Source: Bacteroidales bacterium UBA1711
Lineage (GTDB): Bacteria > Bacteroidota > Bacteroidia > Bacteroidales > P3
Direction of reading: 5' to 3'
NCBI GenBank assembly: GCA_002317325.1
Contig: DCJB01000128.1
Span: forward strand, 1 to 15,183
Length of the DNA stretch: 15,183 nt
Every line of letters begins with the position of its first letter. The stretch's first letter is position 1. Under the pieces are notes generated by a model. It saw only the letters and a list, made by a program, of their open reading frames with translations, was not told the DNA's origin and ran no database searches. This document shows, one piece after another, positions 1 to 6,309 of this stretch. The position numbers and the translations under genes are program-made.

Positions 1-1089
1 TACATACCAGAACCTCTTTGACCAGTCCACGATGTTCCGGAACACATTCACCACTCCCCCGGCAACTTTGCCAAGTACATTGATGGCACCATCCGCAAAG
101 TTCACCGCCCAGCTCAATACCGGCTCCAAGGTGTTGAACACCTTGACCCCAAGTTCGGCCAGCGCGTCTTTCATCTGACCGAGTTTGCCGGCAAAGGTCT
201 GTCCCGCCTTCTCTGCCCCGTTGTAGAACAAGCCGCCCTCCTCTGTGGCCCATTGGAACGCCTTGGCCAGATCGTCGGCCGTAATCTTGCCCTTCGCCAT
301 CTCATCCTTCAGCTGCGCCATACTTTTGCCCGTATGCTTGCTTATTTCGTTCAACGGGTTGAAGCCGGCGTTTATCATCTGCAGCAGGTCTTGGCCTTGC
401 AGTTTGCCGGCGCTGGTGGCCTGGCTGAACGCCAAGGCAAGGCTCTGCATCTTCTGTTTGTCGCCCATCGCAACGTCTCCGATGCGCTTCAGCATTCCGA
501 ATGCCTGTTCACCCGCTATGCCGAAACTCATCATGGTCTTCTGCGCCTCGATAAGCCCGGCTTTGTCATACACGGTATTCTTGCCGTATTCGGCAATCTT
601 GTTGAACAAAGCATCGGCGCCGGCGGTGTCGCCCCCCATCAGGGTGGTTATGTTCTGCCGCTGGAGTTGGTCTTCCATACCGAGGCTGATGCTCTTCCCA
701 AGACCGACCATTGCGGCACTCAATGGGTTCACCAGGGCAGGGATGCCCGCCTTGATGTCCCTGAACCATTTCTTCATCAAACCGCCGTCAAGGCTCTCCA
801 GCTTCTGTATCTCGCGTTCCAGCCTCTGTATCTCGTGGTTCGTGGCGCGGATGGCCTCGCGGTTGCTTGCAGGAATCCACTCGCGCTGGGCACGCAGCGC
901 TGCAATACGCTCGTTCATACTGCCAATGCTCCTGCCCATATTCTGCATAGTCCGGCTGGCTCCGTTCACTTGCTGCTGCACACGCGCCCAAATGTCCAGC
1001 TGCTGCTCATTGTTGATGCCTATGCGCTTCAGCTTGTCGGAGATATTATCCTGCAAATTTAATACGTATGTCAAAATATTTTCGGCCAT
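1..1089 (-). CDS. Tail tape measure protein, N-terminal part (3' end beyond window)
   Basis: The frame is open from an ATG at 1089 through the left edge, giving 363 residues, so the start is present and the C-terminus is missing. It begins MAENILTYVLNLQDN. A long charged helix, probably coiled coil, covers about residues 55-105. It is followed by a typical tape-measure core (about 140-300) with QKTMMSFGIAGEQAFGMLKR, AFSQATSAGKLQGQDLLQMI and GKITADDLAKAFQWATEEGG. In the family these proteins set tail length inside the tube and help DNA pass into the cell. The position, last in the tail series after the chaperone, fits. The cut by the window edge is not a biological truncation. Long plus-strand ORFs over the same bases are shadows. 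Function is well supported by motif and position. Confidence 0.9.
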   Translation of the reverse strand, partial: MAENILTYVLNLQDNISDKLKRIGINNEQQLDIWARVQQQVNGASRTMQNMGRSIGSMNERIAALRAQREWIPASNREAIRATNHEIQRLEREIQKLESLDGGLMKKWFRDIKAGIPALVNPLSAAMVGLGKSISLGMEDQLQRQNITTLMGGDTAGADALFNKIAEYGKNTVYDKAGLIEAQKTMMSFGIAGEQAFGMLKRIGDVAMGDKQKMQSLALAFSQATSAGKLQGQDLLQMINAGFNPLNEISKHTGKSMAQLKDEMAKGKITADDLAKAFQWATEEGGLFYNGAEKAGQTFAGKLGQMKDALAELGVKVFNTLEPVLSWAVNFADGAINVLGKVAGGVVNVFRNIVDWSKRFWYV

Positions 1090-1119
1090 CCTGCGTTATC
1101 TATAAAAATTCACATCTCT

Positions 1120-1362
1120 ATGACTGTTGCTTGGTTCATTCTTCTGGTTGTTATTGTCTGCGGTTTCCTCGCTGTAGCCATCCCTGCCGTAGCCAAAGCC
1201 TTGCTTACGCTCGGCTTCGCTGTCGTGGCCCCATTCAAGGAACTCATCCGCCTCTATAAAACCAACCAGAGGAAAAAGGCTCTGCTCATGTCAATCCTTC
1301 TCTCATGGATCTTCATCCTATTCCCCCTCCTCCTCTGGCTGGTTCATCTCGCTACTGAATGA
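1120..1362 (+). CDS. Small two-helix membrane protein, candidate moron
   Basis: An 80-residue ORF runs against the surrounding tail operon, starting 30 bp from the divergent tape measure start. Its 3' end overlaps the chaperone extension by 11 bp, tail to tail. It has two hydrophobic stretches (about residues 3-38 and 54-77) joined by a basic loop, KELIRLYKTNQRKK. By the positive-inside rule both ends should lie outside the cytoplasmic membrane. No competing minus-strand ORF covers most of this stretch, which favours real coding. I see no clear TAnnTTTG promoter in front. I do not recognise the family. Holin-like, superinfection-exclusion or lysogenic-conversion roles are all possible, and nothing in the sequence decides between them. 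Confidence 0.5.
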   Translation: MTVAWFILLVVIVCGFLAVAIPAVAKALLTLGFAVVAPFKELIRLYKTNQRKKALLMSILLSWIFILFPLLLWLVHLATE

Positions 1363-1543
1363 ACTTTGCAGCCCTTTCTGCGTTCGCTTTCTCCTCCTCT
1401 TTCCTTACCCACTCCAGCTCCCGCTGCCGCATCGCCCATTCTTCGTCGGTCAGGCTGTCGGGGTCGGCTATGTGCAGGTAATACATCAGTTGGGCATTCA
1501 CCTGCCTGATGCGGTCCCCGGCGCCGACCTCGGCAGCCGCTAC
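1352..1543 (-). CDS. Tail assembly chaperone extension in the -1 frame (frameshift product)
   Basis: After the 99-residue chaperone frame stops (TAG at 1542-1540), the -1 frame continues for 63 codons to a TAG at 1354-1352. It encodes an acidic, helical, protein-like segment including MYYLHIADPDSLTDEEWAMR and ELEWVRKEEEKANAE. The -1 frame is open from about 1618, so the two frames overlap by about 79 bases. Many dsDNA tailed phages make a longer chaperone by frameshifting just upstream of the tape measure gene, and this is that position. No standard X XXY YYZ heptamer is visible in the overlap. Independent starts are possible at GTG 1501 or ATG 1486 (44 residues). Coding is likely; the mechanism is inferred. 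Confidence 0.65.
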   Translation of the reverse strand, partial: VAAAEVGAGDRIRQVNAQLMYYLHIADPDSLTDEEWAMRQRELEWVRKEEEKANAERAAKFIQ

Positions 1544-1839
1544 AATTCCTCCAGCTCGGCCTCCTTGGTCTTGATGAGGTCGGCCAGCTTGCTTCCGACG
1601 CTGAGGAACAGCACGTCGTCAGTGCGTATTTCCTCGTCGCCGCCAAGCCAGCAGTCGCGGAGGATGACTTCGTTGAACTTCAGCGGGTCGTCTTTGGCGG
1701 CCACGCTGGCGTAGCCCAGCGTCTTGCGCGAAGGGGGCTTCAGGTAGCAGGCCTTGCCGTCGCAGCTAATCTTGAACACCTTGCCGTGTTTCTGTTTCCA
1801 TTCCTGGATCTGTTCTTTCGTTACGTTCATTTTAATCAC
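1540..1839 (-). CDS. Tail assembly chaperone (short product)
   Basis: This 99-residue protein is inferred to be the short tail assembly chaperone that coats the tape measure while the tail polymerises. It starts MIKMNVTKEQIQEWKQKHGK, with an AT-rich leader ending in GATTAAAATG. An alternative start is M4. The protein is mostly polar, with a C-terminal helix (SKLADLIKTKEAELEEL). I do not recognise a named family by motif. The role comes from size, its position between the tube and tape measure genes, and the -1-frame coding region that follows it directly, which is the usual arrangement for this gene pair. It is 28 bp downstream of the tail tube gene in the same operon. Confidence 0.7.
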   Translation of the reverse strand: MIKMNVTKEQIQEWKQKHGKVFKISCDGKACYLKPPSRKTLGYASVAAKDDPLKFNEVILRDCWLGGDEEIRTDDVLFLSVGSKLADLIKTKEAELEEL

Positions 1840-1867
1840 TGTTTAAGGGTTGGTTAAATGGCCTTGT

Positions 1868-2290
1868 TTAGGCGTTCCATTCAATGTCGGTGCAGATGAA
1901 CGGCAAATCGATTTCCATCTTTTTGTCGCCTTGGTTGACACCTTTCTTCTGCTCGGTGAACTGCAAGTTGTACAGTTTGTCCGTCCGCATCGGCTCTCCC
2001 TTGCTGGGGTCGCCGTAGCTCACCGAAAGGTTGATTTCCAGGTCAAGGATGCTGTGGCTGTCGCTCAATTCTTCCAAGCCTTCCAGCTCGCTTTGGCGCA
2101 CCTTCAGCGTGCCCTCGCAGCTCTTGTTGCCCTTCTGGATTCCTGTGGGCTTGTTGCCCTTGCCGTACAGATGCTCCTTTTCCTGTTTCTCGGTGTACTC
2201 AATGCCGAGCAGACCCAAGATGTCGCGACCGGCACCAATCACGGTGACGTCCGCCCACTCGAATTCTCTTCCGTTGATTAAGTAGCTCAT
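1868..2290 (-). CDS. Tail tube protein
   Basis: This 140-residue protein starts MSYLINGREFEWADVTVIGA and is rich in beta-strand-forming segments, such as LEINLSVSYGDPSKGEP and LYNLQFTEQKK. That is typical of contractile phage tube proteins, which form the inner channel of the tail. It lies directly downstream of the sheath gene (18 bp gap) and upstream of the chaperone, which is the usual sheath-tube-chaperone order. Length is in the normal range for tube subunits. The leader is A-rich without a Shine-Dalgarno sequence. The assignment depends more on gene order than on a diagnostic motif. A baseplate or other tail role is less likely. Confidence 0.75.
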   Translation of the reverse strand: MSYLINGREFEWADVTVIGAGRDILGLLGIEYTEKQEKEHLYGKGNKPTGIQKGNKSCEGTLKVRQSELEGLEELSDSHSILDLEINLSVSYGDPSKGEPMRTDKLYNLQFTEQKKGVNQGDKKMEIDLPFICTDIEWNA

Positions 2291-2308
2291 CGTTTCTCGG
2301 TTTTTGGT

Positions 2309-3520
2309 TTAACTCTGGATTGCGGTGAAGCCAATGGTGGCCTCGATGAACTTGGCGCAGCCGTAAGGCTTCACGGCAATGACAACCTTGACCTTGCTTG
2401 TGCTGATCACGTTTTGTTCGCGGTCCACCTCGCACTTCACGCCTTTGTCTTTGCTGTCGGTGGGGTCGGTGCCCAACTCGCCGTTGCTGGTCATCTGGTT
2501 GGCAATGGCCGCAACCACGTCAGCCTCCCACGCCTTGGCCACGGCGGCCACGATGGTTCCGTCACCGTTGCAAGCCACCTCGTCTTTCAAGTAGTTCAGC
2601 AACGTGTCGTAGGCTATGCGGTAGGCCTTGTCAACTACTCGGCGGCGTGCCAGCGAATGGTAGTCGTCGCTTACCAAGGTAGCCAGATGGTCGTCACAGA
2701 CGAAATAGCCGCTGCGTCCCACATGGGTCGTCAGGGTGATATAGCCTTTGTCGTTCACCGAGTCTATGTCGGCGTCTGCAATCTCCACCGTGCCGTCGAT
2801 GGTGGCCGACTGGATTTTCAGGGCTCCGTCTTTCACACGCCCGATATGGCGCTGCACCGGTATCTTGGCGATACGCCCGGCAATGACAGCAGCAAGGCTG
2901 CCAACTGCCGTGTCTCCGTCCATCACTTGGCCGATAACTACGCCCACGCGGTTGTCTGAGCCTTCCGTCAGGTCGGGCAGTGCCGTCGCCTTGGCGTTGC
3001 TATAGCCCTTGCCTTCGATAAGAACCAGAACCGGGGCATAGAGGGCGTCCGCCGCCCATTCTCCCAGGGCTTGCCCATTGGTGATGGCGGTGGCTACGTC
3101 GCTGCCCAGAGCGGCATTCTCTGCCACTGTGGCGGCGGTGGAGGTCAGCGCCAAGACTGTGCGGACACGACCCTTGCTGACTCGCAGCAGTTTCTTGGCG
3201 TTGTCGTTGTTCGGGTCGAGCATTGCACTGGGGGTTGTGGCGGTGGCCACGACCATCACCCACAACTCGGCTCCCTTTCCGGCTTCGCCGTAAAACAGCT
3301 CCACACACTGGTACAGGAATTTGTTCGCGTCATCGGCGGCATTGGTTACGCCCAAAGCTGCCAGACCGTCAAGGTCGCGCAGCACGTATGGTGTACCGAG
3401 TACCAGCTTGCCGGCAACTGCCGAGCCGTTCACCACCATGCCCACCACTCCGTCGGCGCTGGCGGCAACGCTGCCCAGCGCTCCGTTGGCGAATCGTATT
3501 GTTACATTAGGTTTTGCCAT
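2309..3520 (-). CDS. Contractile tail sheath-like protein (DUF2586 type)
   Basis: This 403-residue protein starts MAKPNVTIRFANGALGSVAA. It has an N-terminal domain ending in a strand-rich ELWVMVVATATT segment, a variable middle, and a C-terminal region with YITLTTHVGRSGYFVCDDH, then SDDYHSLARRRVVDKAYRIA. This is the conserved part of contractile sheath proteins, where it supports interlocking of subunits. It resembles DUF2586 proteins of Bacteroidetes phages. In the family the sheath contracts around the tube to drive DNA delivery, so the phage is probably a myovirus. It follows the capsid gene after an 89-bp structured gap and precedes the tube gene. Several cysteines (C92, C276 and later) are present without a clear pattern. 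Confidence 0.85.
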   Translation of the reverse strand: MAKPNVTIRFANGALGSVAASADGVVGMVVNGSAVAGKLVLGTPYVLRDLDGLAALGVTNAADDANKFLYQCVELFYGEAGKGAELWVMVVATATTPSAMLDPNNDNAKKLLRVSKGRVRTVLALTSTAATVAENAALGSDVATAITNGQALGEWAADALYAPVLVLIEGKGYSNAKATALPDLTEGSDNRVGVVIGQVMDGDTAVGSLAAVIAGRIAKIPVQRHIGRVKDGALKIQSATIDGTVEIADADIDSVNDKGYITLTTHVGRSGYFVCDDHLATLVSDDYHSLARRRVVDKAYRIAYDTLLNYLKDEVACNGDGTIVAAVAKAWEADVVAAIANQMTSNGELGTDPTDSKDKGVKCEVDREQNVISTSKVKVVIAVKPYGCAKFIEATIGFTAIQS

Positions 3521-3541
3521 AATTCTTGCTTTTTAATATGA

Positions 3542-3589
3542 GGGCGCAGTTGTCGTCTGCCGGACACCGGCATTTCACTCCTTGCGCCC
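3542..3589 (-). other. Nested hairpin between capsid and sheath genes
   Basis: An outer inverted repeat, GGGCGCA (3542-3548) with TGCGCCC (3583-3589), encloses a perfect inner one, TGCCGG (3558-3563) with CCGGCA (3567-3572) and a 3-base loop. On the minus-strand transcript no T-run follows, so it is not an obvious intrinsic terminator. It lies 21 bases before the sheath start. It could be an RNA processing or stability element that sets capsid and sheath expression apart. The structure is seen in the sequence; the role is inferred. Confidence 0.5.
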
Positions 3590-3609
3590 CCGGTTGATGT
3601 TATGGTTGC

Positions 3610-4665
3610 TTAGGAAACGAGGTCGCTAATCAGGGCTCCCATTGCCTCATTCTTCAGAGGCAGGCAGATGAAGTAGTGACGCAGGTTGTACAGCCAACGC
3701 TGGTAGGTCGGCTCGGGTTCGCCGATGTAGGCCTTGGTCTCTCCGGTGGCCTTCATCATGCGCGGGGCATAGAAGGCCACACTCGCCTGTTGCATCGCAT
3801 TGGTGGCTGTGGTGCCCCATGCGACCTTGGCTTTGGTCGAGACGGTGTACAGCGGGCAGTCCACGTACTCGTAGGTCTCGAAGCCGTACATGTTGGAAAT
3901 GGCTCCCGTATTTGTGTTGTTGTAGCGGTTGGCGAAGGCGGTGTCTGCTATGAGCAGGTCGGCCACGTGGTCCGGGTTCAGCACCAGGATACGGCCCTGC
4001 TGGGGAATCTTCTGTTTGTCGAATGCCGCCTTCAGGTCGATTATGTCTTGCACCGTCAGGCGCTTTCTGCCGTCCACTGTGGCACCGGTGGTCTTCAGTA
4101 CGGGGTGCTTGGCAGCGTGGTCGGCGGGAGCAAGGGCATGGAGTGCCTTCGCGATCTTCTTTTCGTCCACAATGAGACGGTGGCGCTCGATGACGCTGGC
4201 CATCTTGTCGTAGCTCAAACAACGCGCCTCATCGTCTGTAATCGTGGTCGCCACGGTCTGGTATTTGTCAAGTCCGATGGCTTTGTCATCGTCCGTTACG
4301 GCCACAATTTCGATGGGGTAGGTGGTGTTGTTAATCAGTACGTCAGGGTCACCTCCAATGTCCACAAAGTGAATGGTGTTGTTGTTCGCCACCCGGCTGT
4401 CAAAGCTGCGGATGCGGTTCATCCATCCGATGCTCTTATGACTGTTGCGGAAAGCATTGATGGTCTCTCCAGTCCACAGTTCCTGATAGAGGCCGGCTCG
4501 GGCTACGCCCTCTGGCATAAAGAGGGGCGACACGGCAGCCACAACGTTCAGGGTTACCGCCCCCACCCAGGGGGCTACGTCTACGCAGTCGGCCACAAGG
4601 CCACCTGCTACACAGTTCAGCGCAAAAGCGCACAGCATTGTCGTGATTGCTAAAATATTTTTCAT
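3610..4665 (-). CDS. Major capsid protein
   Basis: This 351-residue protein is inferred to form the phage head shell. It has the size and position of a Mu-like major capsid protein, directly after the protease/scaffold gene, and capsid-like segments such as GLYQELWTGETINAF, ILVLNPDHVADLLIADTAF and GFETYEYVDCPLYT. The start at 4665 has an A-rich leader (AACCCATCAACAAGATG) of the kind used by neighbouring genes. The first 49 residues are odd: MKNILAITTMLCAFALNCVA is hydrophobic and looks like a signal peptide. The next methionine (M50, 4518) begins MPEGVARAG and could be the mature or alternative start. The phage protease might remove this segment. Family assignment is by position and general character rather than one diagnostic motif. 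Confidence 0.8.
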   Translation of the reverse strand: MKNILAITTMLCAFALNCVAGGLVADCVDVAPWVGAVTLNVVAAVSPLFMPEGVARAGLYQELWTGETINAFRNSHKSIGWMNRIRSFDSRVANNNTIHFVDIGGDPDVLINNTTYPIEIVAVTDDDKAIGLDKYQTVATTITDDEARCLSYDKMASVIERHRLIVDEKKIAKALHALAPADHAAKHPVLKTTGATVDGRKRLTVQDIIDLKAAFDKQKIPQQGRILVLNPDHVADLLIADTAFANRYNNTNTGAISNMYGFETYEYVDCPLYTVSTKAKVAWGTTATNAMQQASVAFYAPRMMKATGETKAYIGEPEPTYQRWLYNLRHYFICLPLKNEAMGALISDLVS

Positions 4666-4688
4666 CTTGTTGATGGGTTTTAGGGTTG

Positions 4689-5126
4689 TTAATTCATTTC
4701 AGGTTCCACTCCGTATTCGGCCATGTACAGCTTGCGGTACTCCGAAGGATGCTCCTTGCGCAGCTTCTCAATCTCCGACACAGGCACCTCGCGCAGCGTC
4801 TTGCAGCCTTCGCAACCAGCGGGGGCGGTCGGTTTGATTACATCGGTCGGACGCAACGGGCCGCTCATCAGGTTCAGGGTCTCGGTCAGGCTCTCCAAGC
4901 CAACCTTCTTCCCCAGCTCGACGAAGTGCTGCTTTTTGTCGGCAGCAATCTTGCCGGCACTCACAGCCTGGTCAACGGCCAGTTCGATGCTCTTCACACC
5001 GGCGGCCTCCTTCTCGGCCTTAAGGGTTTGGTTCTCGCTTTGCAGCCCGCCAATGGCGGCCACAATCTGCTCTTGGGTCGCATTCTCGGGCAGACCCAGC
5101 TTCAATGCAATTTCTTTCATTGGCAT
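4689..5126 (-). CDS. Possible nested scaffold protein from internal start
   Basis: Within the protease gene, codon 178 is an ATG (5126) in the same frame, starting MPMKEIALKLGLPENATQ and giving 145 residues of scaffold region alone. It is preceded by the AT-rich run CCTTAATATTAGT, which stands out in this GC-rich gene and resembles the AT-rich leaders of other starts here. In phage Mu the scaffold Z is made from an internal start of protease gene I, in the same relation. The AT-rich patch is seen; the separate product is inferred. ATG at 5120 (M180) is an alternative start. Confidence 0.45.
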   Translation of the reverse strand: MPMKEIALKLGLPENATQEQIVAAIGGLQSENQTLKAEKEAAGVKSIELAVDQAVSAGKIAADKKQHFVELGKKVGLESLTETLNLMSGPLRPTDVIKPTAPAGCEGCKTLREVPVSEIEKLRKEHPSEYRKLYMAEYGVEPEMN

Positions 5127-5657
5127 ACTAATATTAAGGGGTTCAACTTTTGCTTCTTTAGGGTTGCACACCAACGACAGCAGTTTCGACAGTTCGCCAT
5201 CCTGCTTCATATTTACCAGCTGGTCGTCGCTATAGAGCGCCAGCGCGTCGTCATTGGCTCCAATATCCACAATCGACACCTCGCGCAGCTTGCTTCGGGT
5301 CACTGTGGCATAGCGTTGGCCTTCCACGATATGTTCCGGGGCGTTGCTCTCTTCCAGCACCACCAGTCCGGCGCTCACCATCTTTAAGATACCCTGCTCC
5401 CATTTGTCTGCCACCTTGCGGGCAAACTCATCGTTCATGTCGAATACCGGCGTACCTATCAGCTGGTCGCCTTCCACACGGAGGTTCTCCATCCGCCCAA
5501 GCGGAAGCACCTCATCGGTGGTACCACGGAATGGGCGTGTGTGCATCCACAGCAGCACCGGGTTCTTTTCGTACTGACTCAGGTCTATCCCCTCCGTCAG
5601 CACCCGGAATCCGTAGCTGTTCAGTCGGCTTGTGTTTATAACTGCTTCTTTGCTCAT
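4689..5657 (-). CDS. Prohead protease with C-terminal scaffold region (Mu gpI-like)
   Basis: I chose the ATG at 5657 (322 residues). The frame is open up to 5789, but the first 44 codons cross the divergent promoter. The N-terminal half is a prohead serine protease of the HK97/Mu I group, with a histidine in PVLLWMHTRPFRG (H39), a serine in ILKMVSAGLVV (S95), and RSKLREVSIVDIGAND (121-136). These residues are the likely catalytic set. The C-terminal part (about 178-322) is helical, with coiled-coil character near 205-225, and probably acts as internal scaffold that the protease later digests. A two-cysteine GCEGC motif lies at 281-285. The capsid gene follows after 23 bp. It is the first gene of the leftward late operon. 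Confidence 0.85.
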   Translation of the reverse strand: MSKEAVINTSRLNSYGFRVLTEGIDLSQYEKNPVLLWMHTRPFRGTTDEVLPLGRMENLRVEGDQLIGTPVFDMNDEFARKVADKWEQGILKMVSAGLVVLEESNAPEHIVEGQRYATVTRSKLREVSIVDIGANDDALALYSDDQLVNMKQDGELSKLLSLVCNPKEAKVEPLNISMPMKEIALKLGLPENATQEQIVAAIGGLQSENQTLKAEKEAAGVKSIELAVDQAVSAGKIAADKKQHFVELGKKVGLESLTETLNLMSGPLRPTDVIKPTAPAGCEGCKTLREVPVSEIEKLRKEHPSEYRKLYMAEYGVEPEMN

Positions 5658-5675
5658 GTCGCTTGAAATTTTTTG

Positions 5676-5683
5676 CAAAATTA
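5676..5683 (-). promoter_or_regulatory. -7 box of the leftward late promoter
   Basis: The minus strand reads TAATTTTGCAAAAAATTTC, which matches the Bacteroidetes -7 consensus TAnnTTTG, ending 18 bases before the protease ATG. A TTTG (5700-5703) lies 16 bases upstream, shorter than the usual spacing of about 19, so activation may be needed. Two GGACTTT repeats (5701-5707 and 5710-5716), one overlapping this TTTG, could bind a regulator. Confidence 0.6.
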
Positions 5684-5740
5684 CTATGCCTACAACGAAC
5701 AAAGTCCGAAAAGTCCAACCCTTCGCACAACTATGCGTAC
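5683..5740 (+). repeat. Direct repeat ACTATGCSTAC in the divergent control region
   Basis: ACTATGCCTAC (5683-5693) and ACTATGCGTAC (5730-5740) match at 10 of 11 positions, 47 bp apart. The first touches the leftward -7 box; the second lies about 38 bp upstream of the rightward -7 box. They are candidate regulator sites. The repeat is seen; the role is inferred. Confidence 0.4.
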
Positions 5741-5755
5741 CCTTATAACAACACA

Positions 5756-5778
5756 CCCACTCTTCGGGGAAGAGTGGG
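5756..5778. repeat. Perfect 9-bp inverted repeat, candidate operator
   Basis: CCCACTCTT (5756-5764) and AAGAGTGGG (5770-5778) are perfect inverted arms around CGGGG. The right arm abuts the rightward -7 box at 5779. No TTTG is found at the -33 distance, so a protein bound here could activate or repress the packaging operon. Mu late promoters also lack a good -35 and need activator C; a parallel here is inference. Confidence 0.55.
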
Positions 5779-5786
5779 TACTTTTG
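5779..5786 (+). promoter_or_regulatory. -7 box of the rightward packaging promoter
   Basis: TACTTTTG matches TAnnTTTG and is followed by CAAAAAATTCCAAC before the small terminase ATG at 5804. The box plus leader is almost identical to the leftward promoter on the other strand (TTTTGCAAAAAATT shared exactly), so the two operons probably respond to the same polymerase or activator. No clear -33 TTTG is present. Confidence 0.6.
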
Positions 5787-5803
5787 CAAAAAATTCCAAC
5801 ATT

Positions 5804-6295
5804 ATGGACACGACTGAAAAGAAAAAAACAACCAAGAAAACACCCCGCAAGGGCCAGCTCAACACCGAGCGAGAACTTGCCAAATTCTATTTCTTCAACG
5901 GCGAGACACAGAAGTCCATCGCCGAGAAACTCGGCGTCTCTGCACAGACCGTCAATAGATGGGCGAAAGAGGACAACTGGGAAAGCCTCCGTGCGGCTAA
6001 AACCATCACCCGTACTGAAATCGTCAATAACATGCTGCATTCCCTCAACGACCGCATCAACGAGGGCAACATCAGTGCCGACGAAGCCGCCAAAATGGCC
6101 AAGGCTATTAAGAGCCTCGACGGGGAGACCAACATCATCACTGTCATTGAGGTCTTCACGGCCTACAACAAATGGCTCATTACCCGTATGCAGTTCGACG
6201 AGGAACTCACCCCGGAACTGGTCAAGGTCATGAATCGCTATCAGGACCTCTACATTGCCGAGAACCTCAACGCCACTAAAGTGGTCGGAAGATAG
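5804..6295 (+). CDS. Small terminase-like DNA-packaging protein
   Basis: I chose ATG 5804 (163 residues), just after the promoter. The longer open frame from 5663 would cross the promoter. A lysine-rich tail (MDTTEKKKTTKKTPRKGQ) precedes a helix-turn-helix at about residues 34-57, containing QKSIAEKLGVSAQTVNRWAK, followed by a helical oligomerisation region. Small terminase subunits recognise phage DNA and hand it to the large subunit. The gene stands 14 bp before the large terminase gene, the standard pairing. The HTH alone could also fit a transcription regulator, but the position as first packaging gene makes the terminase role far more likely. Confidence 0.8.
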   Translation: MDTTEKKKTTKKTPRKGQLNTERELAKFYFFNGETQKSIAEKLGVSAQTVNRWAKEDNWESLRAAKTITRTEIVNNMLHSLNDRINEGNISADEAAKMAKAIKSLDGETNIITVIEVFTAYNKWLITRMQFDEELTPELVKVMNRYQDLYIAENLNATKVVGR

Positions 6296-6309
6296 GGGAG
6301 GACGCACCT

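Noticed and set aside
245..1105. Long plus-strand ORFs (286 and 269 residues)
   Set aside because: They lie opposite the tape measure frame and have low-complexity, shadow-like composition; the minus-strand protein has clear family motifs.
1344..1646. 100-residue minus-strand ORF over the chaperone end
   Set aside because: This is the +1 frame, very arginine-rich and unlike a real protein. The -1 frame over the same bases gives the convincing extension.
5658..5789. Upstream extension of the protease gene (44 extra codons)
   Set aside because: It would cover the divergent promoter and the leftward -7 box; the ATG at 5657 fits the family start and the leader pattern.
5663..5803. Upstream extension of the small terminase gene (47 codons)
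   Set aside because: It overlaps both promoters and the operator-like inverted repeat; ATG 5804 directly follows the -7 box and leader.
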